A DNA stretch of 64,000 bases, from the NCBI RefSeq assembly GCF_000316685.1, contig NC_019680.1, positions 683,501 to 747,500 on the forward strand, read 5' to 3'. The DNA is from Synechococcus sp. PCC 6312. GTDB lineage: Bacteria > Cyanobacteriota > Cyanobacteriia > Thermosynechococcales > Thermosynechococcaceae. Of the stretch, positions 37,081 through 45,509 are shown one piece after another. A model generated the notes under the pieces. The model was not told where the DNA came from, did not search any database, and worked only from the letters and a program-made list of their open reading frames with translations. The position numbers were made by a program, and so were the translations under genes. The stretch's first letter is position 1, and every line of letters begins with the position of its first letter.

Positions 37081-38640
37081 ATGACAGATAGCCTTTTAAA
37101 ACTACCCCCTCAAACCTTGGATAAGCTAGAGCAGTTTGATCAGTTTTGGACTAACTATCGCTTATCCCCTCCGTCATTTCCTCAATTAATAACAGAAAAT
37201 TCTAGTCAGTTAGTTGATATTAATTATGATGTAGCAATCGCAGGCGGAACTCTAGGAATTATTCTTGCCTATGCTCTGCAAAAACTCGGTTGGCGAGTGA
37301 TCGTAGTTGAGAAAGGAGTTTTACAGGGAAGAGTACAGGAATGGAATATTTCTCGGAAAGAATTAGAGGTTTTACTGGAATTAGAGTTATTGACTGCTTG
37401 TGAATTAGAGTCAACCATCGCCACGGAATACAATCCGAGTCGCATTGGCTTTAAGGGTGGCAAAGATATTTGGGTGCGGGATGTGTTGAATTTAGGGGTA
37501 AGTCCACTTATTTTGTTGGATTTACTCAAGCAAAAATTCCTAAATGCGGGTGGTTATACTTTAGAGCAAACAGAACTTCAGCAGGCAATTGTGCATCCCA
37601 ATGGGGTTGAGATTCATATCAGAAGTAATCTCCAGCCAACTTGTCAGAGGATTCAAGCGCGACTATTACTGGACATGATGGGACATTTTTCACCAATCGC
37701 TGCCCAAGCAAGGCAAGGTAATCGCCCCGATGGTATTTGTTTAGTGGTGGGTAGCTGTGCTCAAGGATTGCCCCAACAAGAATATGGGGATTTGTTCTAT
37801 TCTTTCACACCAATTAAAAACGCCTGTCAATATTTCTGGGAGGCTTTCCCGGCCAAGGATGGTCGAACGACTTATATGTTCACCTACGCGGATTTGCATC
37901 CCGATCGCCTCAGTTTTAAGCAACTTTTCCGTGAATATTTTAGTTATTTGCCGCAGTATCAAAATACAGATCTTCAAGAAATCAAGCTTCAACGAGCTTT
38001 GTATGGATTTTTTCCTTCCTATCAGCGTTCACCTTTGCAGACAGCGTGGGATCGAATTTTACAGGTGGGTGATAGTAGTGGGAGTCAGTCGCCCTTAAGT
38101 TTTGGTGGATTTGGGGCTTTGGTGAGACATCTCCCCCGATTAGTGGCAGGAATTGACATGGCGTTGCGATGGAATTTATTGAGTCGCTCGGATTTAAGCT
38201 TGTTGCAGCCCTACCAACCTAACCTTTCTGTAACTTGGCTGTTCCAAGAAGCAATGCGGATCAAAATTGGACGTATCTATAATCCTGAAGCGGTAAATGA
38301 ACTTTTAGCAGTGACCTTTGCTGTTATGAATAATTTAGGTGACCCCATTCTTAAGCCATTTTTGCAAGATGTGGTGCAGTTCCCCGCCCTAACTCAGACC
38401 CTATGGGGCATGGTGCTAGTAGATCCAATTCTAGTTTCCAAAATTGCCATTCAAGTTGGTTTACCTAGCCTGCTAAGTTGGCTGCAACACTTTATCCTGT
38501 TGGGTAGCTATGATTTGGGTGATCGTCTTGGCCACAATCTAAAACCCTTTTTAGCCAATCTTTTACCCGAACATCAGTACGCTCTAACCTGCAAGCTTAA
38601 TAGTTGGAAGTATGGCTCTGGTAAGGATTATTCCCAATAG
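37081..38640 (+). CDS. FAD-dependent oxidoreductase (lycopene cyclase/geranylgeranyl reductase-like fold)
   Basis: The 519-residue protein has a dinucleotide-binding motif YDVAIAGGTLGIILAYALQK with an acidic strand end VIVVEKG, and a second FAD motif DRILQVGDSSGSQSPLSFGG. The GDSSGSQSP-(S)FGG end is typical of p-hydroxybenzoate hydroxylase-like flavoproteins related to carotenoid and chlorophyll enzymes. A C-terminal helical part of about 150 residues follows. The substrate is unknown. The family is conserved in cyanobacteria and plants as far as I recall. Confidence 0.78.
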   Translation: MTDSLLKLPPQTLDKLEQFDQFWTNYRLSPPSFPQLITENSSQLVDINYDVAIAGGTLGIILAYALQKLGWRVIVVEKGVLQGRVQEWNISRKELEVLLELELLTACELESTIATEYNPSRIGFKGGKDIWVRDVLNLGVSPLILLDLLKQKFLNAGGYTLEQTELQQAIVHPNGVEIHIRSNLQPTCQRIQARLLLDMMGHFSPIAAQARQGNRPDGICLVVGSCAQGLPQQEYGDLFYSFTPIKNACQYFWEAFPAKDGRTTYMFTYADLHPDRLSFKQLFREYFSYLPQYQNTDLQEIKLQRALYGFFPSYQRSPLQTAWDRILQVGDSSGSQSPLSFGGFGALVRHLPRLVAGIDMALRWNLLSRSDLSLLQPYQPNLSVTWLFQEAMRIKIGRIYNPEAVNELLAVTFAVMNNLGDPILKPFLQDVVQFPALTQTLWGMVLVDPILVSKIAIQVGLPSLLSWLQHFILLGSYDLGDRLGHNLKPFLANLLPEHQYALTCKLNSWKYGSGKDYSQ

Positions 38641-38702
38641 CTGATATCGGCAACATAAATCCCTGGATACTTAATGCTGTTGGTGACGGTGCAGCGCCAA
38701 TG

Positions 38703-38795
38703 TTCACGTTCGATATCACTATCTGGTTGTGCCTCATCTCTAGCTACAGAACCCAAAAGCATCAGGGATTTGACACCAAAACCTTTCAGCGCGTT
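38703..38795 (-). pseudogene. Fragment of an MNT-type nucleotidyltransferase antitoxin
   Basis: The minus strand reads NALKGFGVKSLMLLGSVARD and then EAQPDSDIERE. This is the GSxARxExxxxSDID signature of MNT-domain nucleotidyltransferases that pair with HEPN toxins. A stop precedes the segment, the second catalytic Asp region is lost, and the frame then continues into unrelated sequence. It is a fossil downstream of the cassette-like region. Confidence 0.7.
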
Positions 38796-39020
38796 CTAAT
38801 GATTTGCTAGAACCACAAGGGCTTCTTGTTGCTGCATTAACCCAAGCTCTGACGAAAAAAAGACCCTAGTCGAAATTGTATCTCTCCACTTATTTTCGTA
38901 TTGCGTCTGCCCAGAATGGAAAATTGCATCCCAGAAAAGATTTATGCTTGTGTCTGCATCGATCTCTTTAAGCAATATGCCAGCATAGCTCACCGGACGC
39001 GGATAACCTTTGTAAATCAA
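38796..39020 (-). pseudogene. 74-codon ORF starting inside an attC-like site, probable gene fossil
   Basis: The frame from 39020 encodes IDADTSINLFWDAIFHSGQT followed by QYENKWRDTIS. The first residues are the translation of the attC-like site itself. The same segment occurs in decayed form after the second attC-like site (IDGDTSRNLL, stop, NAILHSEQTQ). A short cassette gene seems to have existed and to have been duplicated. No family is recognised and expression is doubtful. Confidence 0.35.
38899..38981. repeat. Post-attC repeat, copy A
   Basis: About 83 bases share TATTGCGTCTGC, CAGAATGG, AAAAGATTT, GCTTGTGTCT and GCAGCAT-like blocks in the same order with 39887-39961. In both places the repeat abuts an attC-like site, so the whole attC-plus-gene unit was duplicated. 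Confidence 0.65.
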
Positions 39021-39062
39021 CCGACCAGCGTGTACGTTCTGGAGCAGCGCAGTTGTTAGGTA
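38982..39062 (-). other. attC-like recombination site A (degenerate)
   Basis: On the minus strand the site opens with ACCTAAC, which matches the RYYYAAC core exactly. It continues CTGCGCTGCTCC and ends GCGTCCGGTGAGC followed by TATGCTG. Compared with site B it has lost about ten bases including the final GTTATGC core. It follows the DUF433/DUF5615 pair as an attC follows its cassette gene, and CCGGTGA-type arms are shared with site B. Confidence 0.6.
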
Positions 39063-39080
39063 GCGATCTCACTGCTGGTT

Positions 39081-39434
39081 TTAGCGAAGAGGAAGAAACC
39101 TTACCTGACCCTCCCATTCTCCCTCAAGACTACACTCGGCAATCAAGATAATTTCCTCAATTGCTAACCCTACTGGAACACGACGGCTCACCTCAAATAA
39201 TCCAGGCATACGTAATCCAGATTGAATGCGCTCATATGCAAAAGTTGTCATGGTAGCAACATCATGGGTCAAGACAATTCGTTCTTCTTGGGCTGCCCAT
39301 TCTAAAACGGTTGGGTCATCTATTCCGGACAAACCAACACCTTGAACACGCACAATATCAACATCTGGACTTTGACGAAGAACACCCCGCACAATTTGGT
39401 TGTTAAAATTTTCATCAGCCAGGAATCGAGCCAT
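39081..39434 (-). CDS. DUF5615 PIN-like toxin
   Basis: The 117-residue protein starts MARFLADENFNNQIVRGVLR and contains VDIVRVQGVGLSGIDDPTVL and AQEERIVLTHDVATMTTFAY. These are the acidic residues (ADEN, DD, THD) of the PIN-like DUF5615 fold. It is encoded 6 bases after the DUF433 protein. This pairing is a common predicted toxin-antitoxin module in cyanobacteria. The putative activity is RNA cleavage. It lies between two attC-like sites, as toxin-antitoxin pairs often do in integron arrays. Confidence 0.88.
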   Translation of the reverse strand: MARFLADENFNNQIVRGVLRQSPDVDIVRVQGVGLSGIDDPTVLEWAAQEERIVLTHDVATMTTFAYERIQSGLRMPGLFEVSRRVPVGLAIEEIILIAECSLEGEWEGQVRFLPLR

Positions 39435-39440
39435 TGCAGA

Positions 39441-39773
39441 TCACCTGGATTGATTTCGCCTAGCAAGTAAGCGATCACGTATTCCAATAGGATTAAACCG
39501 CTGTTCAGCCTCTTGCTGAATTATATTCGCCTGACGCTGGCGTTCTGAAAGATAGGTATGAACCTCATCCCGATGTCTGAGGTAGTAACCAATAACAAGA
39601 TATATATCTGGTAGTTGAAGCGATGGATACTGCTCTCCTATTTCCTCTGGTGTACATCCCTCTAAAAAAGCCGTCACGACAGTATCTAGGGTTACACGAG
39701 TTCTAGACACTCGCACAACACCATAAGCATCAGTCTCTATAGGCGCAGGTTCAAGGGCAATTGCTAGAGCCAT
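39441..39773 (-). CDS. DUF433 antitoxin
   Basis: From MALAIALEPAPIETDAYGVV the protein continues RVSRTRVTLDTVVTAFLEGC, TPEEIGEQYPSLQLPDIYLV and IGYYLRHRDEVHTYLSERQR, a full DUF433 helix-turn-helix domain with a tail. ATG 39773 is preferred over an upstream in-frame ATG at 39812 because the extra 13 residues are not family-like. It precedes its DUF5615 partner, so it is the likely antitoxin and autorepressor. Confidence 0.85.
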   Translation of the reverse strand: MALAIALEPAPIETDAYGVVRVSRTRVTLDTVVTAFLEGCTPEEIGEQYPSLQLPDIYLVIGYYLRHRDEVHTYLSERQRQANIIQQEAEQRFNPIGIRDRLLARRNQSR

Positions 39774-39886
39774 AGATATTTCCAGGTTTCTAAACCCTAT
39801 GGTAGTAAACAACCATTCGGAGCAGAGCCTTCAATGGTTATGGAGGTTGCTTGCTAGTTCTTGCAATCCTCATGCTCCTCCTTGTC

Positions 39887-39961
39887 TATTGCGTCTGCTC
39901 AGAATGGAGAATCGCATTCTACAAAAGATTTCTGCTTGTGTCTCCATCAATGCCTTGAGGC
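39887..39961. repeat. Post-attC repeat, copy B
   Basis: Second copy of the sequence at 38899-38981, abutting attC-like site B. Its reading frame is broken by stops, showing decay of the small cassette gene. It lies in the 190-base leader of the DUF433 gene, between the attC-like site and that gene. Confidence 0.65.
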
Positions 39962-40034
39962 AGCATAACGTCATGTGCTTCACCGGACGGCAATGGAGTT
40001 TGCTACCGTTCTGTGTGCAAGCGCTTGTTATGTG
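39962..40034 (-). other. attC-like recombination site B
   Basis: On the minus strand the site begins GCACATAACAAGCGCTTG, passes through a centre that can pair (ACGG-TAGCAA and TTGC-CGT), and ends CGTCCGGTGAAGCAC and GACGTTATGCTG. The ATAAC and GTTAT cores, the CGCTT/AAGC arms and an imperfect fold-back of about 70 bases fit an integron attC. The stop codon TAA of the reverse transcriptase gene lies inside the first core, as is common for integron cassettes. Confidence 0.68.
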
Positions 40035-41569
40035 CTTTTGCTCCACTTTGCCAGTGTTACATCATAAGGCCCCTCAGGTTTGAAACGATTATTTATAAAA
40101 TATTTTTTTTCATCAGTCGGGAATCTAGCGGCACAGTAGAGAAATGCCATTTTTTGCCATGGATCCATACTAATGGATGCTTCCTTGTACTCTCGGAGCC
40201 AATCAACCGCTTCGTTTTGACTAGCCGCCAGCAATATCTCTCTTCGTGCAAATGGATCACTACATTGGAATCTTGATGCTAGAGAAGTAAAGTGATTGAT
40301 ATGTTTGTTTTTTGTAAATAGGCTTAGTATTGAAAGTCGGAAAAACTCATTACTTTCAATTTCTTCTGTATTCAGCAATGCTATAAGCTTGCCTCCCACC
40401 TTTTTCCACTCTTCGGGATCAATCGATTGAATTGAAGCAATATACGTGCATATATTTGCTAGACATGGACCTAACCTCTCCAGATTTTTAATCGATACAT
40501 CTAATGCTCCTGGATGTCCAACCTGTGACAGTCTACGATAGAACCAACGAAGCCGAATATAATCAACTTCGTCTTTAGAAAGATACTCCTTGATTATATT
40601 ACTAACTACACTTTCCGAAAACTGCTTCCAATCCTCTAGGTTTATGGAATTGTAAGATATGCTTGCGTAAGGATTTCCCCCAGTATATCTTTGGATTATT
40701 CCTAACAGTCTTTCTTCATTCTTATTGATTGGACGATCTTCAATCATATTTGCGCATAGTACCTTAAAATCTTCTGGTTTATAGAATCTCGTTTTATGTC
40801 TCTGAAGCATTAATCGCTGCTGTTTGTCTAGAACAGATGCAATTAGTGACAATGCCGATTTAGATTCCTTATCAGAATCACAGAAAACTATGATGTCGTC
40901 AGCGTATCTTAAGAAATTTAGCCCGTTCGTCTTCATGCTGTTGTCAATTGGGATCAGGGTTGCCTCAGCAATTAAATGAATTGCATGTGGTCCAATAGGA
41001 ACACCTCGGGAAACTCCAGCAGTGGTTGACTCAAGTAGCGAAACTATCCATTTCACTGCCTGATTAGGAAAACCTGATTCGATTAATTGATTTTCAACTG
41101 AGTGATGATAAATCTGATTGTAAAAATCGGCTATATCACAGTAAAGAATCGTCGATGAATTCTGGCTTTTATTATAGGCACTGCTCCAAAATTCATTCCA
41201 AGCTGTTTTAGCTTTATATAATCCTTCGTCAATTGATGGAGAGAACCTATAGCTAAAAACCTGTGACGAATCTAGCCTTCTATCCTCAATGCCTTGACCA
41301 AATTGATGTACAAGAGCCGACAAGAGAATTGAGTCTTGTGGATAAAGTTGAGTGGCTTGTCTATATGATATTTCATCTTTTGGAACTATGAATCGCCTAC
41401 AAGGTTTAGGTTCAAATTCAGATAATTGCTTCCCCTCAACTAAGGCAATGAAGTCATCCCGTTTTTCATAAATTGCTACCAACTCCAGTATCTTCGGAAA
41501 CAAGTCTCCGTCAGAGTGTTTTTCTAAAAATTCAATAGCCCACTCAAGGGAGTTTTTTTGCAAAGTCAT
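40028..41569 (-). CDS. Abi/UG-type reverse transcriptase with helical C-terminal region, probable phage defence
   Basis: The 513-residue protein has a reverse transcriptase core. KDEISYRQATQLYPQDSILL precedes motif A (LYCDIADFYNQIYH, Asp 145 and 148). GVSRGVPIGPHAIHLIAEAT is motif B, and FLRYADDIIVF (about 220-230) carries the catalytic YADD. There is no maturase, thumb X or HNH domain and no retron signature. Residues about 290-510 are helical and repeat-like. This suits the unknown-group/Abi RTs used against phages. The gene has a 22-base leader and its stop is inside attC-like site B, so it forms an integron-type cassette. It lacks the CAGGCC core. Confidence 0.82.
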   Translation of the reverse strand: MTLQKNSLEWAIEFLEKHSDGDLFPKILELVAIYEKRDDFIALVEGKQLSEFEPKPCRRFIVPKDEISYRQATQLYPQDSILLSALVHQFGQGIEDRRLDSSQVFSYRFSPSIDEGLYKAKTAWNEFWSSAYNKSQNSSTILYCDIADFYNQIYHHSVENQLIESGFPNQAVKWIVSLLESTTAGVSRGVPIGPHAIHLIAEATLIPIDNSMKTNGLNFLRYADDIIVFCDSDKESKSALSLIASVLDKQQRLMLQRHKTRFYKPEDFKVLCANMIEDRPINKNEERLLGIIQRYTGGNPYASISYNSINLEDWKQFSESVVSNIIKEYLSKDEVDYIRLRWFYRRLSQVGHPGALDVSIKNLERLGPCLANICTYIASIQSIDPEEWKKVGGKLIALLNTEEIESNEFFRLSILSLFTKNKHINHFTSLASRFQCSDPFARREILLAASQNEAVDWLREYKEASISMDPWQKMAFLYCAARFPTDEKKYFINNRFKPEGPYDVTLAKWSKST

Positions 41570-41593
41570 TCAGGGACTACTCTTGCACATAAC

Positions 41594-41615
41594 GGCAGTA
41601 AGTTTAGTCACTGCC
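41594..41615. other. Hairpin at the head of the reverse transcriptase cassette
   Basis: GGCAGT, a 10-base loop and ACTGCC form a perfect 6-bp stem. On the minus strand it is followed immediately by CGTTATGTGC, the same core that occurs at site B, and 22 bases later by the reverse transcriptase ATG. It may be the right half of an attC or attI remnant, or a regulatory hairpin. Confidence 0.4.
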
Positions 41616-42132
41616 AAATAACTTGGACACACACAAAACATACTAGTTGCAGTCGGCTACAACACATTTTTTATACAGACGGCCCGATTCCTCCAAGCTC
41701 TTTCGCTGTCATTTAGAACATCTCTCGATTATCCTAACGAAATATCTTGAATCGCCGTCTGTGGAACTAGTGCTTCTACAGCAAAACGCCAGATAACTCA
41801 CCATATAGCCTGTTTATCATATATTTTGCCTAAAAATACCCCAATCTTAGTAATTATTTAGTATTTGCGAGATAGTCATCTATACGGATTATTTACATTG
41901 CAGGAAATAAACTTTTCACCATTAAAAGCCAATAAACTCTTGCTCCAGGCCAGTGGTGCTGTGGAAAACAAGCAATATTTTTGTGGCAGAGGGAAGTCCA
42001 ATGTTTATGGCGCGAGTCTGGACTTAGTTGTATCCAGGCCCAGGAAAAAAGTGACTGCCCGTGGTGAATGTGCTTGGTTAGAATGGGTCAAAGAATACAG
42101 AACGTTCACATCCGACAAAGCGAGGTAAACCT
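41616..42132. other. Intergenic region upstream of glutathione reductase
   Basis: About 520 bases without a convincing gene. An 87-codon frame from a TTG at 41865 has no recognisable content and is not called. The boundary between motif-free accessory DNA and native DNA appears to fall near 41945, where the first CAGGCC core reappears. The gor promoter should lie in the last 200 bases. Confidence 0.4.
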
Positions 42133-43494
42133 GTGGACTTTGACTATGACCTGTTTGTGATTGGGGCGGGTTCGGGTGGGTTAGCTGCCTCAAAACGGGC
42201 CGCGTCCTATGGAGCAAGAGTGGCCATTGCGGAAGGGGAAGATGTGGGGGGAACCTGTGTTGTCCGGGGATGTGTCCCGAAAAAACTCTTAGTCTATGGC
42301 TCCAAGTTTTCCCATCTCTATGAGGATGCCGTGGGCTATGGCTGGAAAGCGGTTAAGTCGAAGTTTAACTGGCCAACCCTAATCTCCAATGTCCAAAAGG
42401 AAGTTCACCGTCTTAGTCAACTCCACACGGACTTACTCGCCAAAGCTAATGTTGAACTGATTTCCCAACAGGCAACGTTCATCGACCCTCATACAGTGCA
42501 AGTCGGAGATAGGCAAATTCGGGCTGCGAAAATCCTGATTGCCGTGGGTGGGGAAGCAATTAAACCAGATTTACCAGGCCTGGAGTTGAGTATTACCTCA
42601 CGGGAGATGTTCTTGCTGCCCAAACAACCAAAAACCTTGGCAGTGCTGGGGGCGGGGTATATCAGTGTCGAGTTCAGCGGCATCATGCAGGGCCTGGGGA
42701 CACAGGTAACTCATTTAATTCGGGGCGAGCGGCCGTTACGGGGCTTTGATCGGGATATTCAGGACGGGGTGTATGAGGGCATGCTCAACCATGGGATCAA
42801 GGTGATTCCCGACATTGAACTCCTGGAACTGAAAAAAACGAAAAAAGGGATCAAGGTCGTTTATACCCAGGCCGGGGAAATCCAAAAATTCACGGTGGAT
42901 GCGGTGCTTTGTGCCATTGGTCGCGCGCCGAATTTGCAGGGCCTCGGCCTGGAGCAAGCCGGGGTGAACTTGAATACCAGCGGTCGGTTTCCGGCCATTG
43001 CGGTCGATGAATGGAGTCGCACCAGCCAGCCCCATATTTTCGCCGTGGGAGATTGCACGGATCGAGTCAATTTAACCCCAGTCGCCATTGCGGAAGGCCG
43101 AGCCTTTGCCGATACAGAATTTGGCCAGCAACCGCGGACTATTAGCCATGAAAACATTGCCTCGGCTGTTTTTTCCCAACCGGAAGCCGCCAGTGTCGGA
43201 CTCTCCCAGGCCCAGGCCGAAGATCGTTACGGTGCAGACAACATTAAAACTTATCGAGCTAAATTCCGGGCAATGTATCACAGCTTTACGGGTAAAGCAG
43301 AAAAAGTAATGGTCAAGTTAATTTTAGAAGCTGCCACCGAGAAAATCCTGGGGGTACACATGGTTGGCGATCACGCCGCCGAGATTATCCAAGGGATGGC
43401 GATTGCGGTCAAAATGGGCGCGACGAAAAAAGACTTCGATGCCACCATTGGGATTCACCCCTCCACCGCTGAGGAATTTGTCACCCTCCGTTAA
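42133..43494 (+). CDS. gor: Glutathione-disulfide reductase
   Basis: The 453-residue protein has FAD motif FVIGAGSGGLAASKRAASYG, redox disulfide GGTCVVRGCVPKKLLVYGSK, NADPH motif LAVLGAGYISVEFSGIMQGL and the C-terminal catalytic HPSTAEEFVTL (active-site His-Glu of the partner subunit). It reduces glutathione disulfide with NADPH in the cytoplasm. The start is GTG with GAGG about 9 bases upstream. The ABC exporter gene follows after 28 bases and may share the transcript. Confidence 0.95.
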   Translation: MDFDYDLFVIGAGSGGLAASKRAASYGARVAIAEGEDVGGTCVVRGCVPKKLLVYGSKFSHLYEDAVGYGWKAVKSKFNWPTLISNVQKEVHRLSQLHTDLLAKANVELISQQATFIDPHTVQVGDRQIRAAKILIAVGGEAIKPDLPGLELSITSREMFLLPKQPKTLAVLGAGYISVEFSGIMQGLGTQVTHLIRGERPLRGFDRDIQDGVYEGMLNHGIKVIPDIELLELKKTKKGIKVVYTQAGEIQKFTVDAVLCAIGRAPNLQGLGLEQAGVNLNTSGRFPAIAVDEWSRTSQPHIFAVGDCTDRVNLTPVAIAEGRAFADTEFGQQPRTISHENIASAVFSQPEAASVGLSQAQAEDRYGADNIKTYRAKFRAMYHSFTGKAEKVMVKLILEAATEKILGVHMVGDHAAEIIQGMAIAVKMGATKKDFDATIGIHPSTAEEFVTLR

Positions 43495-43522
43495 GGTTTT
43501 CTCACTCTCAATCAAGCGTTCT

Positions 43523-45346
43523 ATGGCTAATTTTCGCGACCTCCTCAGCTATTACCGCGGCTACAAGTGGGTGGCGATTTTTAGCATTGCCGCGACCAGT
43601 GGCTTTGAGTTGCTAGATCTCCTGATTCCCTATGCCATTGGGCAAATCCTGAATGTCCTTTCCCAGCAACCCCTTGACCTGCCGATCCAGGCCCTGATCC
43701 AGACCATCTCCGGGATCACAGGTTGGCCGGTGAATCAATCTCTGGCCTTGGGGGTCTTAGTCGGGATGATTTTTATCGCCACCATTGCCCGCGCCCCGAT
43801 TCAGCCTTGGTTAGGGGTGTGGTATCACTGGTGGATTTCGTTACGAGTCCGCCGCGATGCCTCCTACCAGGCCCTGGTGAAAATTCTCAGTTTGCCCCTG
43901 GAGTTTTATGACGAACATAATCCCGGCCGAATTGCTGCCAGGGTAGCGAAGGGCCTCTCTAATCACACCTGGACCTATCCAGAAGTGGCGGGGCAGTTAA
44001 TTCCCAAATTCGTTCGGGTCTTGGGGATTGTCCTCGGCCTGGCCTGGTTGGAATGGCCGGTAGCTCTGGGAATTTTTCTTTCTTTTGTCTTTGTGTTAGC
44101 TTTCACAGTCCGCACCCTCCACTATCTGATGGGGCGAGAGGCCGTTTTAGATGCCTACACCGAAAACACCGAAAGTCGCACTTCAGAAATTATTACCAAC
44201 ATCAAAACCGTTAAAGCCTTTGCCACCGAAAATCGTGAACTCCAGCGCCAGGCCAGACGCTTAGACCGAGAACAAACCCTCGTCATTGAACGCATCCATC
44301 GGGGCTATGTTTGGCTCATTACCTGGCAGTCCTCGGTAATTCAGTTTTGTTTATTTACGGTGTTGGGCTTTTCCCTGGTCAATACCATCGGCGGCCGGAT
44401 TTCCCTGGGGCATTTCATCACGATTTATACCCTGGCCAGTATGGCCTATGCCGAACTCAGCCCAATGAGTAACTTGATGGAAGTGTTTGCCCGGCGGTAT
44501 GCCTCCATGTTGCGGTTCCATGAATTGATGGAGTTACCCAGTGGTGCCGATGCCAGTGATCCCCAGGCCCCGAATTTCATCACCCCTCTGAAATTCACCG
44601 GCAAAGTCCATTTTGCTGCCGTTAGTTTTGGCTATGACCCGCAGCGTCCCGTCCTCAACGCGATTGATTTGATCATTCCCGCCTGTAGTACGGTGGCTTT
44701 GGTGGGCCGGTCGGGTTCGGGCAAATCAACCCTGATTAAACTCCTGTTTCGCTACTTTGAACCTCAATCGGGGCGGATTTTAATCGATGGCCAAGACATT
44801 CGTGACTTAGAAGTCAGGGCCTATCGGCAACGGCTAGGCATTGTCCATCAAGAAGTCGATGTCTTTAATGGCACGATTTTAGAAAACCTCACCTATGCCA
44901 ACCCCAATGCCAGTCCCGAGGCCGTTGCGGCGGCTTGCGAGATCGCCCAAGTGGATGCCTTTATTGATCACCTACCCCATGGCTACGGCACGATGGTCGG
45001 GGAACGGGGGGTGAGACTGTCTGGGGGCCAACGGCAACGGTTAGGCATTGCCCGCGCCTTGTTAGCGGATCCCGATGTTTTAGTCTTTGATGAGGCCACC
45101 TCGAGTTTGGACTATGAATCGGAACAAGAAATTCAACGGGCCTTACACCGGATTGCCGGAACACGGACGATGTTGATTATTGCCCACCGCTTAAGTACTG
45201 TCCGCGATGCGGATCAAATTATTGTCTTGGATCAAGGCAGGATTCAGGAGGTCGGCTCCCATGATGAATTATTGATCAGGGATGGAATTTATGCCCACCT
45301 CTATCGCATCCAGGCCGGTCGTCCCGATACCCTCCATCTTCTCTAA
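43523..45346 (+). CDS. ABC-type exporter, fused membrane and ATPase domains
   Basis: The 607-residue half-transporter has six predicted helices (about 15-320), including the GLSNHTWTYPEVAGQLIPKF region. An ATPase follows with Walker A LVGRSGSGKSTLIKLLF, signature LSGGQRQRLGIARALLADP, Walker B VLVFDEATSSLD and a final IIAHRLSTVRDADQI. It should act as a dimer and resembles lipid or multidrug exporters. ATG 43523 is chosen: a longer in-frame version would run backwards through the end of gor. Confidence 0.92.
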   Translation: MANFRDLLSYYRGYKWVAIFSIAATSGFELLDLLIPYAIGQILNVLSQQPLDLPIQALIQTISGITGWPVNQSLALGVLVGMIFIATIARAPIQPWLGVWYHWWISLRVRRDASYQALVKILSLPLEFYDEHNPGRIAARVAKGLSNHTWTYPEVAGQLIPKFVRVLGIVLGLAWLEWPVALGIFLSFVFVLAFTVRTLHYLMGREAVLDAYTENTESRTSEIITNIKTVKAFATENRELQRQARRLDREQTLVIERIHRGYVWLITWQSSVIQFCLFTVLGFSLVNTIGGRISLGHFITIYTLASMAYAELSPMSNLMEVFARRYASMLRFHELMELPSGADASDPQAPNFITPLKFTGKVHFAAVSFGYDPQRPVLNAIDLIIPACSTVALVGRSGSGKSTLIKLLFRYFEPQSGRILIDGQDIRDLEVRAYRQRLGIVHQEVDVFNGTILENLTYANPNASPEAVAAACEIAQVDAFIDHLPHGYGTMVGERGVRLSGGQRQRLGIARALLADPDVLVFDEATSSLDYESEQEIQRALHRIAGTRTMLIIAHRLSTVRDADQIIVLDQGRIQEVGSHDELLIRDGIYAHLYRIQAGRPDTLHLL

Positions 45347-45509
45347 GGCGTAGTGCTGGCAACATTAAGCCCCAGTCCGGCCCTGAACTGCATGAATCGT
45401 CCCTGTAATTCGGTAAAACTGAAGGGCGGCCCCAAAACTTGCACGGGGCCTGTAATGTTGGGGATGGTGGGATCGTCAAGGCAGATGGGCCAAGTGAGTT
45501 GAATAACCG

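Noticed and set aside
41585-41620. A third full attC site at the head of the reverse transcriptase cassette
   Set aside because: It has a hairpin and one GTTATG core, but the opposite RYYYAAC core is missing, so only a remnant is claimed.
41865-42128. 87-codon plus-strand frame before gor
   Set aside because: TTG start, no ribosome-binding site, no recognisable protein pattern; the last part overlaps the probable gor leader.
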